64,000 nt of DNA from Salinarimonas rosea DSM 21201 (lineage in GTDB: Bacteria > Pseudomonadota > Alphaproteobacteria > Rhizobiales > Beijerinckiaceae), in assembly GCF_000429045.1 (NCBI RefSeq), contig NZ_AUBC01000013.1, positions 62,001-126,000 of the forward strand, written 5' to 3'. Within the stretch, counting starts at the first letter, position 1. The number at the start of each line of letters is the position of its first letter. This document shows positions 53,896 through 62,604 of this stretch, one piece after another. The notes beneath the pieces are model-generated. The model ran no database searches and was not told where the DNA came from. It saw only the letters and a list, made by a program, of their open reading frames with translations. A program made the position numbers and the translations under genes.

Positions 53896-54999
53896 CTATG
53901 GCCGAGAACGCGGCCCGGCCGCCGGCGTGACACCGCCGTCGGCGCCCCGGTGGCGAGCGAGCGCGTCCTCCAGGCACGCGTGCATGGCCGCACCGATCGC
54001 GCCCGCCGTGAAGCGGGCGACACTCTCGCGCCCCCGCGCGCGCAGGACCGCGAGCGTCGGCCAGTCGTCGTGGGCACGGCGCAGGGCGGCGGCGAGGGCG
54101 CGCGCATCGATCTCGGCCCAGGCCGCCTCCGGCTCGTGCGGCGCGAAGCCGAAGCGCTCGCGGGTGTGCGCGTCCGCGATCGGGACGCACGCGAAGGGCA
54201 CGGGCAGCGCGCAGCTGTCGTCCATGTAGTCCATGTTGCCGCCGTAGCCGGTGGCGACGACGAGGTTTCCGGCGGCCATCGCGTCGCTCAGGCACAGGCC
54301 CCAGCCCTCGGCGCGGTGGGCGCTGACGCAGCAATCGCCGAGCCGGTGCAGCGCCGCGATCTCGGCGTCGCGCGCCGGCCCGTGCCAGGACACCACCCCG
54401 CGCACCGCGGCGAGGGCGGGCGGCAGCGGCGTCGGCGTCTTGACGACCAAGGCGGGGTCGCCGTCGGGGAACGCGTCCGCGAACGCGGCGATGGCGGCCT
54501 CGACGTTCTTGCGGGGCTCGAGCCGGGCGACGAGGTAGAACACGAAGCGCCCCGGCGCGAGGCCGAGACGCTGCGCCAGCGCCGCCGCGTCCTTCGCGTC
54601 GGCCTCCGGCGGCGCGACCACGTGCGGCACGATCCGCACCGGCCGCCCGGCCGGCGCGAGGATATCGCGGCAGAAGCGCGAGGCCGTCCAGATCTCGTCC
54701 ACCATCCCGAGCCAGCGCAGCATCTGCGCGGGCACGCGGTCCGGCTCCCAGACTGCGTAGCCGACGACGGGCCGGCCGGCGATGCCGGGCAACGCCCGCA
54801 GCCAGGTGGGATAGGACCACGGCTCGTCGTGCAGCACGACGACGTCGGCCTCCTCGGGCTGCGCGACGAGGCGCACACCGGCCGCGGCGAGCGCGGCACG
54901 CGCCTCCGCACCGGCGCGGCGATGGCTGCGGTAGCGGCCGACCCGGTAGCAGACCGAGATCGGTCCCGCGCCAGCCCGCGCCGCGCCCTCTCCGCTCAC
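53896..54999 (-). CDS. Glycosyltransferase (GT4-type) 2
   Basis: 367 residues from a GTG that overlaps the previous gene's stop (GTGA). A GT-B fold: N-half with EEADVVVLHDEPWSYPTWLRALPG and SRFCRDILAPAGRPVRIVPHVV, C-half with FYLVARLEPRKNVEAAIAAFADAFPDGDPALVVKT and the donor-site SAHRAEGWGLCLSDAMAAGNLVVATGYGGNMDYM, including the Glu-Gly-x-Gly-Leu-x4-Ala motif. Sugar donor and acceptor are unknown. Third gene of a minus-strand unit with the flavin oxidase. Confidence 0.88.
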   Translation of the reverse strand: MSGEGAARAGAGPISVCYRVGRYRSHRRAGAEARAALAAAGVRLVAQPEEADVVVLHDEPWSYPTWLRALPGIAGRPVVGYAVWEPDRVPAQMLRWLGMVDEIWTASRFCRDILAPAGRPVRIVPHVVAPPEADAKDAAALAQRLGLAPGRFVFYLVARLEPRKNVEAAIAAFADAFPDGDPALVVKTPTPLPPALAAVRGVVSWHGPARDAEIAALHRLGDCCVSAHRAEGWGLCLSDAMAAGNLVVATGYGGNMDYMDDSCALPVPFACVPIADAHTRERFGFAPHEPEAAWAEIDARALAAALRRAHDDWPTLAVLRARGRESVARFTAGAIGAAMHACLEDALARHRGADGGVTPAAGPRSRP

Positions 55000-56744
55000 C
55001 ACCCGAGGCCTTGGTCCGGCGACGGCTCGCGCACGGCGACAACGCCGTACTTGGCGAGCCACGCCAGGCTGCGCAGCCCCGCCGCGCGGCTCCCCTGCGG
55101 CAGTGTCTCGAGCAGCGTGTCGACCGTCGCCGCGCCACTCTCCAGGCGCGCCACGAGGCGGTCGACCTGGAAGTCGTCGAGCAGGATCGGGCGGGCGAGC
55201 ACCGCGATCGGCAGGCGGCGCAGCTGGGCGAGGGCGAAGCGCGGGTCGGGATCGGCGAGGCTCACCCGCGATTCCGGCGTCAGCGCGCGGGTCGGGTGGC
55301 CCGCGAACATCGCGAACAGGTCCGGGAAGTCCGGGTGCACCGTGGTGCGCTCGGGCTCGCGCCCGCCGAGGACGGGCGCCTCGGCGCGCAGCGCGGCGAG
55401 CTCGGCCCAGAGCGCCTCGTAGAGCCGCACCACGCGGCGCCAGTCGTAGACGTCCTCGGCCCGCCGCCGCCCGGCCGCGCCCATCGCGCGACGCAGCTGC
55501 GCATCCCCCGCGAGCCGCGCGATCGCATCGGCGGCGGCGTCGACGTCGACGGCGATGCACTGCGCCGCGAAGGCGATGTGGGCGAAGTGGTCGAAGCTCG
55601 CGCGCGCGTGCTCGTCGGCCATGTCGATCCCCGCCCCGGGGGGCGCCATCAGGGTCGGCACGCGAAAGCCGGTCTCGCCGTCGACGACGGTCTCGCGATA
55701 GCCGTTCCAGTCCGCGACGACGCAGGGGAGCCCGGCCGCCATCGCCTCCACGGGCGTGAGGCCGAACGTCTCCTGGACGTTGTCGGGGAGCGACACGAAC
55801 AGGTCGGCGGCGGCCCAGCTCGCGTCGGCCCGCGCCGTCTCGCGCCCGTCGAGCCAGTGCACGGCAACGGAGGGGCAGAACAGCCGGCTCGCGGAGCGGA
55901 AGTTCTCCTCGGCCTCCTGGTCGGCGAACTGCCCGACGAGGACGAGATGCAGCTCGACCTCCTCGCCGGCCCGGCGCGCCGCGAGTTCGATCGCGCGAAA
56001 CAGCGGCACGGGGTGCGCCTTCGAGCGGTGGTCGAGCCGCCCGAAGCCGAGCGCGACGACGGCGTCCTCGGCGATCCCGAGCTCGGCGCGAAGCCCCCGC
56101 CCCGCCGCCTCGCGCTCGGCCGTGCGGGCGAAGCGGTCGAGATGCACGCCGAGCGGGATCACCGGGAAGCGCACCGGCGTGTCCGGCACGCGAAAGCCGC
56201 GGGCGCCGAGGTAGTCGCGCCAGCCGTCGAGGACGTGGCGGATCGCCTGCTGCGCGCAGGCGGAGGTGCAGATCAGGGCGTCCCAGGGCTGGGTCGGCGC
56301 GACGACGAGGTCGCGGATCGAGCGGATCACCCGCTCGGTCGCGACCGAGTGCGTGATCCCGCACAGGCTGTAGCGCCGCTCGCCGACGAAGCGGCGCATC
56401 CAGGCGCCCTCCGAGATGATCGGCCCCGGCAGGAAGACGCTGCCCGCCGCCTCCAGCGCGGCGGCGTCGAAGGGCCGGACCCAGCGCACCTGCGCGGCGT
56501 CGGCATGACCGGAGACGCGCCGCCGGAAGGCCTCGAACACCTGCGGGTCCTCGGCGAGGCAGGACAGGTGCGCGGCGCGGCCGTAGCGGGCGAGGGCGTC
56601 GAGGAAGCCGGCGCCGGCGGACTGGCGCCCGACGACGTTCGCCTTGTCGCCCTCGTAGGCCTCCGGCACGTAGAGGATGGCGCAACCGGGCGCGGGATCG
56701 CTCCCGACGCCGGAGGCGGGCGGGGCGGGCGAGGCGAGCGCCAC
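54996..56744 (-). CDS. Glycosyltransferase (GT4-type) 1
   Basis: 582 residues from a GTG, seven bases after the oxidase stop. GT-B fold: ICTSACAQQAIRHVLDGWRDY then VRFPVIPLGVHLDRF close the N-half, and VVALGFGRLDHRSKAHPVPLFRAIELAARR with LFVSLPDNVQETFGLTPVEAMAAGLPCVVADWNGYRETV form the nucleotide-sugar half with the Glu-x-Phe-Gly-Leu-x3-Glu signature. A further 130 residues at the C-terminus (after about 450) resemble no domain that I know. No signal peptide. Its size is above the usual 350-450 for this family because of that extension. Confidence 0.86.
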   Translation of the reverse strand: MALASPAPPASGVGSDPAPGCAILYVPEAYEGDKANVVGRQSAGAGFLDALARYGRAAHLSCLAEDPQVFEAFRRRVSGHADAAQVRWVRPFDAAALEAAGSVFLPGPIISEGAWMRRFVGERRYSLCGITHSVATERVIRSIRDLVVAPTQPWDALICTSACAQQAIRHVLDGWRDYLGARGFRVPDTPVRFPVIPLGVHLDRFARTAEREAAGRGLRAELGIAEDAVVALGFGRLDHRSKAHPVPLFRAIELAARRAGEEVELHLVLVGQFADQEAEENFRSASRLFCPSVAVHWLDGRETARADASWAAADLFVSLPDNVQETFGLTPVEAMAAGLPCVVADWNGYRETVVDGETGFRVPTLMAPPGAGIDMADEHARASFDHFAHIAFAAQCIAVDVDAAADAIARLAGDAQLRRAMGAAGRRRAEDVYDWRRVVRLYEALWAELAALRAEAPVLGGREPERTTVHPDFPDLFAMFAGHPTRALTPESRVSLADPDPRFALAQLRRLPIAVLARPILLDDFQVDRLVARLESGAATVDTLLETLPQGSRAAGLRSLAWLAKYGVVAVREPSPDQGLGW

Positions 56745-56751
56745 GGCCGCC

Positions 56752-58740
56752 TCACTCCGCCGCGGGCGGCGCGGCGGCGCCGGAGGTCTGCGGATAGGTC
56801 TGGCTCGGCTGGAACGTGGTGTCGTAGCCCGGGTAGTCGTTGAAGGTGAAGCCGTTGTTGAACACGCCGCCCGAGTTGTTGACGAGGTGGATCACCGCAT
56901 CGAGCGCCGTGCGCAGCGCCGGCTCCGTCCAGCCGCCCTCGACGCCATAGGATTCGCCGGCGAAGTACAGGTTGGAGGCGTAGGAGTAGGTCTGGTTGTA
57001 GGTCAGGAGATCGTAGCACTGCTCCCAGCCGCGCTGGCGGTAGAGCTTGGCGCAGCCGCGATAGGTCGGCTGCAGCAGCCAGTGGATCACCGTCGGCGTC
57101 TGCCTCGTGTCGACCCACTTGAGGATGCTCTCGCCCAGCGTCGATTGCGTGATCCGATCGAGCTCGGCCAGGACCTTCCCACCGAGGATCGTGTCGTTCG
57201 TGTCGGCGAGGACCTTGAGCGCGTCGTCCTCCCAGGTGTAGCTCGCGAGAATCGCCGCATCGTTGTTGTCGGTGCTCCACTGCACCGAGTACGCATCCTG
57301 CACGAAGGTGTCGGTGACGATCAGCTGCGGGATCTTCGAGCCCTCGTTCCAGTAGGCCTTGTAGAGGGGATAGAAGACCTTCGCGCTGGCGATGAGGTGC
57401 TGCTGGTGGAGCGCCTCGGGCACCTGCCAGGGCAGCATCGTCGTGGTGTCGAAGCCCTCGAAGTCGATGGAGAGCTGCGTCGCCCAGATCGGGGAGGTGA
57501 TCACGACGTAGTCGGCGACGAGCGCGGGCGCCGTGCGCGCGTTGACGTGCACCGAGATCGTCCCGTCCGTGTTGCGCTTGAGCGCCGACACGGGCGTGTT
57601 GACGAAGAACGCCGCCGACGTGTCGTTCCCGTTCCGCGCCGCCGCGTAGAGCGAGCGGCTGGTGCCCGGTGCCCGCAGGTAGAACAGCATCTCCACGAGC
57701 GACTGGATGCCGCGATAGAACGGGGCCTCGAGCGGGGCGCCGTTCGTGTCGAACGGGGTCGCGTTGTACATCGGCAGGGCGAAGGCGTTGTTCAGCCCGC
57801 TCACCGTCTGCAGGTCGGAGCTGTAGCCGAACATCACGCAGCGGATGAACCACATGGCGCTGATCGAATAGAACGCGCCCCAGGACCCGTCGCCGGAGCC
57901 GATCGTGTAGAACAGGTCCGATTCGTAGGGCGTCATGCCGAAGCCGCCGAACCAGCCGTCGCCCGCGTATTGCGCGGGCGTGATCGCCTCGGTGAAGACG
58001 AGGTCCGAGAAGGACATCTTGTCGTAGTTGTTCGCGATCTGCTGCCAGAGCGTGTCCCACTCCGGCCCGTCCTGCGCGTAGACCGGCGCGACGATCGCGG
58101 TGAACAGGTCGATGAGCGCGTCGACCTTGCGCGCCACCTCCTGCAGGTCGGGGTTCTCCGGCTGGCCGCCGTCCGGCCAGGGGATCATCGTCGGCTGGTC
58201 GTAGACGTCGTTGGGCCCGAGCCCGTTGTTCATGTAGATGCCGGTGCCGCCCTTCGTCTGCCCCGGGTTGGGGAAGTCCGACAGGTTGGCGAAGGTCGGG
58301 TTCGGGTTGCCGGACCAGCGCTGGTCCTGGTTGAGGAAGTAGGCGAGCAGGCAGTTCGTCGAGTTGCCCGGCGCCTCGCCGCCCTTCACGTCGTTGAAGA
58401 ACGGCATGCGCATGGCGCCGAGCTCGTAGGCGGTGGTGCCGAAGCTCTTGCGCTCCGTGTAGAGGCGCCCGCCGAGCCGGCTGGTCGCCTCGAAGATGCG
58501 CACCTGGTAGCCCGAGCGCCACAGCTCCCGCGCGACCGTCATGCCGGCGGCGCCGGCGCCGACCACCGCCACCGTCTTGGCCGTCGGCGCGCGGCCGATC
58601 GGCTGGCCCGTGGCCCACGAGTCGTTGAGCAGCTTGAAGTAGTTGAAGCGCAGGTCCGGCGGGTTGGGGAAGTCCGGCAGCCAGGGATTGGCGGATACGT
58701 TCCGCACGTAGGGGACCGACTTCTCGAAGCCCTGTCGCAT
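56752..58740 (-). CDS. Flavin amine oxidase, tryptophan 2-monooxygenase / L-amino acid oxidase-like
   Basis: 662 residues. FAD-binding GAGAAG (61-66) with Glu84 at the end of the second strand, RLGGRLYTER at 89-97, and ELGAMRMP (107-113), the motif with the substrate-carboxylate Arg seen in IaaM, phenylalanine oxidase and bacterial L-amino acid oxidases. The C-terminal LYFAGESYGVEGGWTEPALRTALDAV closes the FAD site. No signal peptide. It would oxidise an aromatic or other L-amino acid or amine. First gene of an operon with two glycosyltransferases and preceded by a MarR gene; the residue use (many Asn, Thr, Tyr) differs from neighbouring proteins. Confidence 0.88.
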   Translation of the reverse strand: MRQGFEKSVPYVRNVSANPWLPDFPNPPDLRFNYFKLLNDSWATGQPIGRAPTAKTVAVVGAGAAGMTVARELWRSGYQVRIFEATSRLGGRLYTERKSFGTTAYELGAMRMPFFNDVKGGEAPGNSTNCLLAYFLNQDQRWSGNPNPTFANLSDFPNPGQTKGGTGIYMNNGLGPNDVYDQPTMIPWPDGGQPENPDLQEVARKVDALIDLFTAIVAPVYAQDGPEWDTLWQQIANNYDKMSFSDLVFTEAITPAQYAGDGWFGGFGMTPYESDLFYTIGSGDGSWGAFYSISAMWFIRCVMFGYSSDLQTVSGLNNAFALPMYNATPFDTNGAPLEAPFYRGIQSLVEMLFYLRAPGTSRSLYAAARNGNDTSAAFFVNTPVSALKRNTDGTISVHVNARTAPALVADYVVITSPIWATQLSIDFEGFDTTTMLPWQVPEALHQQHLIASAKVFYPLYKAYWNEGSKIPQLIVTDTFVQDAYSVQWSTDNNDAAILASYTWEDDALKVLADTNDTILGGKVLAELDRITQSTLGESILKWVDTRQTPTVIHWLLQPTYRGCAKLYRQRGWEQCYDLLTYNQTYSYASNLYFAGESYGVEGGWTEPALRTALDAVIHLVNNSGGVFNNGFTFNDYPGYDTTFQPSQTYPQTSGAAAPPAAE

Positions 58741-58790
58741 GGCGAAGCCTCCTCGTTCACGCCGCGCGCCCGGCCCCTCGCCGGGTCGAT

Positions 58791-58809
58791 TTGCTTGATT
58801 TGGAAAATA
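58791..58809 (+). promoter_or_regulatory. AT-rich box upstream of the flavin oxidase gene
   Basis: TTGCTTGATTTGGAAAATA matches 16 of 19 bases with TTGCTTGAAACGGAAAATA at 60857-60875. It lies 51 bases before the oxidase ATG, between it and the MarR gene, and is a likely operator. Confidence 0.5.
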
Positions 58810-58980
58810 AACGCGAGAACGGCCGAGCTGTCAAACGGAGAGTTGCGTTTCGTCCGGATTGTGAGCGCGATTTTTCGCGCGAGGGTCGTTACCCGCGCGT
58901 CGTCACGCGCGGCGGCGGGGCCGGCGCGCGGGGTCGATGCGGGGAGACGCAGGGAGAACCGGCGCGATCGGCCGCAGCCG

Positions 58981-59424
58981 TCACGGCTCCTGGAGGACCC
59001 GCGGGCCTTCGGCGAGGTCTTCCAGCAGCGCCTTGAGCGCGGCGGTCTTGGAGCCGCCGAACAGGCGCTCGACGTGCCGGTCGTGCTCGGCGACGAGCCG
59101 GCGCAGCCGCGCCTGCATCGCCGCGCCACGCGCGGTGGCGTGGAGCAGCACCCGGCGCTGGTCCTGCGGATCGGCGACGCGATGGACGAGACCGCTCGCC
59201 ACCATGCGATCCGCGAGCTTGGTCAGCGCGGGGTGGTTCATCAGAACCTCCTCGGCGAGCTCGCCCATGGCGCGGCCCTGCCGGTCCGCCAGAACCTCGA
59301 GCACGCGCCACTGCTCGACGCTCGCGCCTTCCTTCTGCAGGCGCGCCTCGAGGTCCGCGTGCAGCTGCCGGTGCGCACGCGCCAGGTGGTAGCTCAGGTG
59401 GCTGCGGATCGAGGTGCTGCTCAA
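58981..59424 (-). CDS. MarR family transcriptional regulator
   Basis: 147 residues from a TTG start (no ATG or GTG fits; the first internal Met is residue 62 or so). The MarR winged helix is clear: VEQWRVLEVLADRQGRAMGELAEEVLMNHPALTKLADRMVASGLVHRVADPQDQRRVLLHATARG, flanked by dimerisation helices at both ends. MarR proteins respond to small aromatic or acidic ligands. It is encoded upstream of the flavin oxidase and divergent from the AmiC-like gene, with related AT-rich boxes in all three control regions. Confidence 0.88.
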   Translation of the reverse strand: MSSTSIRSHLSYHLARAHRQLHADLEARLQKEGASVEQWRVLEVLADRQGRAMGELAEEVLMNHPALTKLADRMVASGLVHRVADPQDQRRVLLHATARGAAMQARLRRLVAEHDRHVERLFGGSKTAALKALLEDLAEGPRVLQEP

Positions 59425-59503
59425 CGGGACGCGTCTCTTCGGTGGCGTGCGGCCGCGCGCGGGCGGCCAATCGCGATTTGATTCCGCGCTCGTCTTATTC
59501 TAT

Positions 59504-59517
59504 TTTACGCGGAAAAT
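59504..59517. promoter_or_regulatory. Partial AT-rich box in the MarR / AmiC-like divergent gap
   Basis: TTTACGCGGAAAAT agrees at 11 of 14 bases with the boxes at 58795-58808 and 60861-60874; it also has ATTTT-N6-AAAAT symmetry. Confidence 0.35.
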
Positions 59518-59546
59518 GAAGTGCCCATCGCGATGGGGGGGGCGGC

Positions 59547-60665
59547 TTGCGGCCAGGCATCCTTCTGAGGGGCTCGCGTTCGCACGGGCTCGCCCGACCG
59601 ACGATCGACCACGAGGCGCTCCGCCTCGGCGGGGAGCGGACCTGTCGCGTCGCCGTCCTCGTGCCGATGAACGGCTCCGCCGGCATCTGGGGACCCTCCT
59701 GCATCTCCTGCACGCAGCTCGCGGCCGCCGAGATCAACCGGCGCGGCGGCATCCGCGGCCTGCCGGTCGAGACGATCTTCCTCGATTCCGACGTCGCCGC
59801 CGCGGACGCGCTCGAGGCAGAGCTCGACGAGCTGATCGGCGCCGATGCGATCGCGGGCATCGTCGGCATGAGCGTCAGCTCGGTGCGCCGGCGCCTCAAC
59901 GGCCTCGTGGCCGGGCGCGTGCCGCACGTCTACACCCCGCTTTTCGAGGGCAGCGAGCGCACGCCGAACGTCTTCACGATCGGCGAGACGCCGCGCGACC
60001 AGCTCGTCCCCGCGATCCGCCACCTGACGGAGCGGCTGCGCGTGCGCCGCTGGGCGCTCGTGGGCAACGACTACGTCTGGCCCCGCGCCTCGAACGCGCT
60101 CGCCAAGCGCTGCATCGCCCAGGCCGGCGGCACCGTGACGTTCGAGGGCTACGTGCCCTTCGGGCTGGAGGAGCCCGGCTGGCTCGTGGAGCGGATCGTC
60201 GCGACGAAGCCCGACATCGTGCTCATGTCCCTCGTCGGCCAGGATTCGGTCGAGTTCAACCGCGCCTTCGGCGCCTGGGACCTGCACCGACGCATCTTCC
60301 GCTTCTCCACCGCGATCGAGGAGAACGTGCTCATGGCGACGGGGGCCGAGCACACCGAGCGCCTCTTCGTCTCCGCCGCCTACTTCGCCGGGCTCGAGAC
60401 CGAGCGCAACCAGTCCTTCCGCGAGCGCTACCACTCGCTCCACCACGACGTCGCCCCGGCGCTGAACTCGCTCGGCCAGTCGATGTACGAAGGCCTGAGC
60501 TTCTTCGCCGCGCTCGCGAACATGCGCCATCGCGGCCCGCGCACCCCGGTGCGCTACGAGAGCGCCCGAGGCGGCGTGTTCCACTCCAACGAGCGCAAGG
60601 AAAACCCCACCTACCTCGCCCGGGCGGACGGCCTGCGCTTCGCGGTCGTCGCCCGCCTCGCGTGA
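59547..60665 (+). CDS. AmiC-like ABC-type ligand-binding protein (cytoplasmic sensor?)
   Basis: 372 residues from a TTG at 59547, the only start that keeps the complete first strand CRVAVLVPMNGSAGIWGPSCISCTQLAAAEINRRGGI. The two-lobe periplasmic-binding-protein type 1 fold continues with YTPLFEGSERTPNVFTIGETPRDQLVPAIRHL and VNP-like hinge regions. There is no signal peptide, as in AmiC, the cytoplasmic amide sensor that controls the antiterminator AmiR. Next to an amide/branched-chain-type ABC operon this fits a ligand sensor. No AmiR-like gene is seen. Confidence 0.75.
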   Translation: MRPGILLRGSRSHGLARPTIDHEALRLGGERTCRVAVLVPMNGSAGIWGPSCISCTQLAAAEINRRGGIRGLPVETIFLDSDVAAADALEAELDELIGADAIAGIVGMSVSSVRRRLNGLVAGRVPHVYTPLFEGSERTPNVFTIGETPRDQLVPAIRHLTERLRVRRWALVGNDYVWPRASNALAKRCIAQAGGTVTFEGYVPFGLEEPGWLVERIVATKPDIVLMSLVGQDSVEFNRAFGAWDLHRRIFRFSTAIEENVLMATGAEHTERLFVSAAYFAGLETERNQSFRERYHSLHHDVAPALNSLGQSMYEGLSFFAALANMRHRGPRTPVRYESARGGVFHSNERKENPTYLARADGLRFAVVARLA

Positions 60666-60671
60666 ACGTCG

Positions 60672-60828
60672 CTCCTCCCCCGTCGGGGGAGTGGATCGGC
60701 GCCGAATGCGACGAGACGGAGGGGGCGCCGCAGGCGCTTCGCCGACAGCCGAAATCCCACGCATCGAGTGGCGGGCCCCCGCCCCTGGCTCGCTCCGCTC
60801 GCCGTTCCCGCCCCGAGGGGGGCGGATC
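60672..60828. repeat. Candidate mosaic intergenic repeat with hairpins
   Basis: The interval opens with CTCCCCC-GTC-GGGGGAG (60675-60691, a hairpin that may end the AmiC-like transcript) and closes with CCCGCCCCGAGGGGGGCGG. Its GC-rich inverted blocks, including GCTCGCTCCGCTCGC, have the style of the short intergenic mosaic repeats of Rhizobiales genomes. I see no second copy in this window. Confidence 0.35.
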
Positions 60829-60840
60829 GTGCGCCGATTA

Positions 60841-60875
60841 TTGAAATGGAAAATTATTGCTTGAAACGGAAAATA
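60841..60875 (+). promoter_or_regulatory. Tandem AT-rich boxes upstream of the SPFH gene
   Basis: TTGAAATGGAAAAT (60841-60854) and TTGAAACGGAAAAT (60861-60874) repeat with a period of exactly 20 bases, 13 of 14 identical, about two helix turns apart on the same DNA face. They start 117 bases before the GTG of the flotillin-like gene. Confidence 0.55.
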
Positions 60876-60957
60876 GCCTGGGCTACGGATTCGGGACGCT
60901 TTCCGCCTGGGAGGGACCCGTTCGACACGGGCCGTCCCGAACGTCCGGGAGATCCGC

Positions 60958-62559
60958 GTGGGGTGGTTTCTCGCTCTCGTCGTCGCCCTCGTCGTCGCGT
61001 CGCTCGCCGTGCTCGTCCTGGGCCGCTGGTACGTCAAGTCCTCGCGGGACGTCGCCCTGGTGCGCACCGGCGCCGGCGGGCGGCGGGTCGTGATCGACGG
61101 CGGCGCGCTCGCGCTGCCGATCCTCCACCGGGTCGACCGCGTCAGCATGCGCTCGACCCGCCTCACGGTGGAGCGGGCCGGCGCCAAGGCGATGATCTCG
61201 GGGGATCGCCTGCGCGTCGACCTCGCCATGGAGTTCCACGTGCGCGTCGACCCGACGCCGGACGGCATCGCCACCGCGGCGCAGTCGCTCGGCGCCAAGG
61301 CCTTCCGGGACGAGGAACTGCAGCTTCTCGTCGAGGGCAAGCTGATCGACGCCGTGCAGGCGGAGGTCGCGCGGCGCACCCTCGACTCGCTGCACGAGGA
61401 CCGCGCCGGGCTCTCCGCCGCCGTGGCCGAGCGCCTCGGGACGGTGCTCGGCCGCTCGGGCCTCCTCGTCGAGTCCGTCTCGCTGGTGCGCCTGGACCAG
61501 ACGCCGTTCTCGGCGCTCGACGACGGCAATGCCTTCGACGCGGTGGGCATGCGCCGCCTGGCGGAGGTCGTCGCCGAGAACCGCAGGGCCCGCATCGAGG
61601 TCGAGGCGCAGACCGACATCGCCATCCGCCGGCGCCAGCTCGAGCAGGCCAAGGAGCGTCTCGCCATCGAGCGCGAGCAGGAGGAGGCCGAGATCGCCAA
61701 GCGGCTCGAGCTCGAGCGCCAGCGCATGCGCGCCGAGACGGACATCACCGCCGGGCGCCTGCAGGCGGGCCGCATCGAGGAGGAGGCGAAGATCGAGGCC
61801 GACCGCGAGGTCAAGCAGGCCGAGATCGAGCGCGACCTGCATCTGCGCAAGCGCGAGTCGGAGGCGCTCGCCGAGCTCGAGATCCACAAGCTCGACAACG
61901 CCATCGCGGTGGCGGGCAAGAAGGGCGTCGAGACCGCCGAGCAGGCCAAGGCGGAGGCCGCGCGCGCCGCCGTCGTCGAGGCGCAGGAATCGGTCCAGAC
62001 CACGCGCGAGCTCGCCGCCGCCGAGCGCACCCGCCGCCTCGCCGCGCTCCAGGCGCTGCGCGAGGCCGAGATCGACGACACCCGGGTCAAGGCCCAGGTC
62101 GCCTCGATGCTCTCGCTCGCGAAGGCGGACGCGGAGGCGACCGCGGTCAAGGGTGCCGCCGAGCGCGACCGGCTCGTCGCCGAGGCCGCGGGGCGCAAGG
62201 CGCAGATCGAGGCGGAGAACCTGCAGAGCGAGCCGCTCCTGCGCGCGCGGCTCGACACCCACAAGCTCGACCGTCTGCCGGAGATCATGGCGCAGATGAT
62301 GAAGCCGGTGGAGAAGATCGAGTCGATCCGCATCAACCAGATCGCGGGCCTGGGCCAGGGCGGCGGCCACGGGGACGGCGGCGGGGGCTCGCCGTTCAGC
62401 CAGGCGCTCGACTCGATCCTCGGCATGTCGGTGCAGCTGCCGCTGATGAAGAAGATCGGCGACGAGATCGGGCTCGATTTCGACGCCCAGCTCGCCGGCC
62501 GCACGGCCGATGCGGCCGGGCGTGCCGCCGCCGCCTCGCGGACGGGCAAGAGCGGCTGA
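60958..62559 (+). CDS. Flotillin-like SPFH/band 7 protein
   Basis: 533 residues from a GTG at 60958 with GGGAG six bases upstream. One N-terminal transmembrane helix (about 2-24), then the SPFH domain (about 25-200: YVKSSRDVALVRTGAGGRRVVIDGGALALPILHRVDRVSM and DLAMEFHVRVDPTPDGIATAAQSLG) and a long Glu/Ala/Arg coiled coil (about 200-440), ending in a Gly-rich segment. This is the flotillin/YqiK arrangement, which forms membrane microdomain scaffolds. It sits between an AmiC-like sensor and an ABC importer; the usual NfeD-family partner is not seen in the window. Confidence 0.9.
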   Translation: MGWFLALVVALVVASLAVLVLGRWYVKSSRDVALVRTGAGGRRVVIDGGALALPILHRVDRVSMRSTRLTVERAGAKAMISGDRLRVDLAMEFHVRVDPTPDGIATAAQSLGAKAFRDEELQLLVEGKLIDAVQAEVARRTLDSLHEDRAGLSAAVAERLGTVLGRSGLLVESVSLVRLDQTPFSALDDGNAFDAVGMRRLAEVVAENRRARIEVEAQTDIAIRRRQLEQAKERLAIEREQEEAEIAKRLELERQRMRAETDITAGRLQAGRIEEEAKIEADREVKQAEIERDLHLRKRESEALAELEIHKLDNAIAVAGKKGVETAEQAKAEAARAAVVEAQESVQTTRELAAAERTRRLAALQALREAEIDDTRVKAQVASMLSLAKADAEATAVKGAAERDRLVAEAAGRKAQIEAENLQSEPLLRARLDTHKLDRLPEIMAQMMKPVEKIESIRINQIAGLGQGGGHGDGGGGSPFSQALDSILGMSVQLPLMKKIGDEIGLDFDAQLAGRTADAAGRAAAASRTGKSG

Positions 62560-62604
62560 GAACGAAGAGCGGATGAACCTGGCTCGAAGGGACGGGAGGA
62601 CGTG

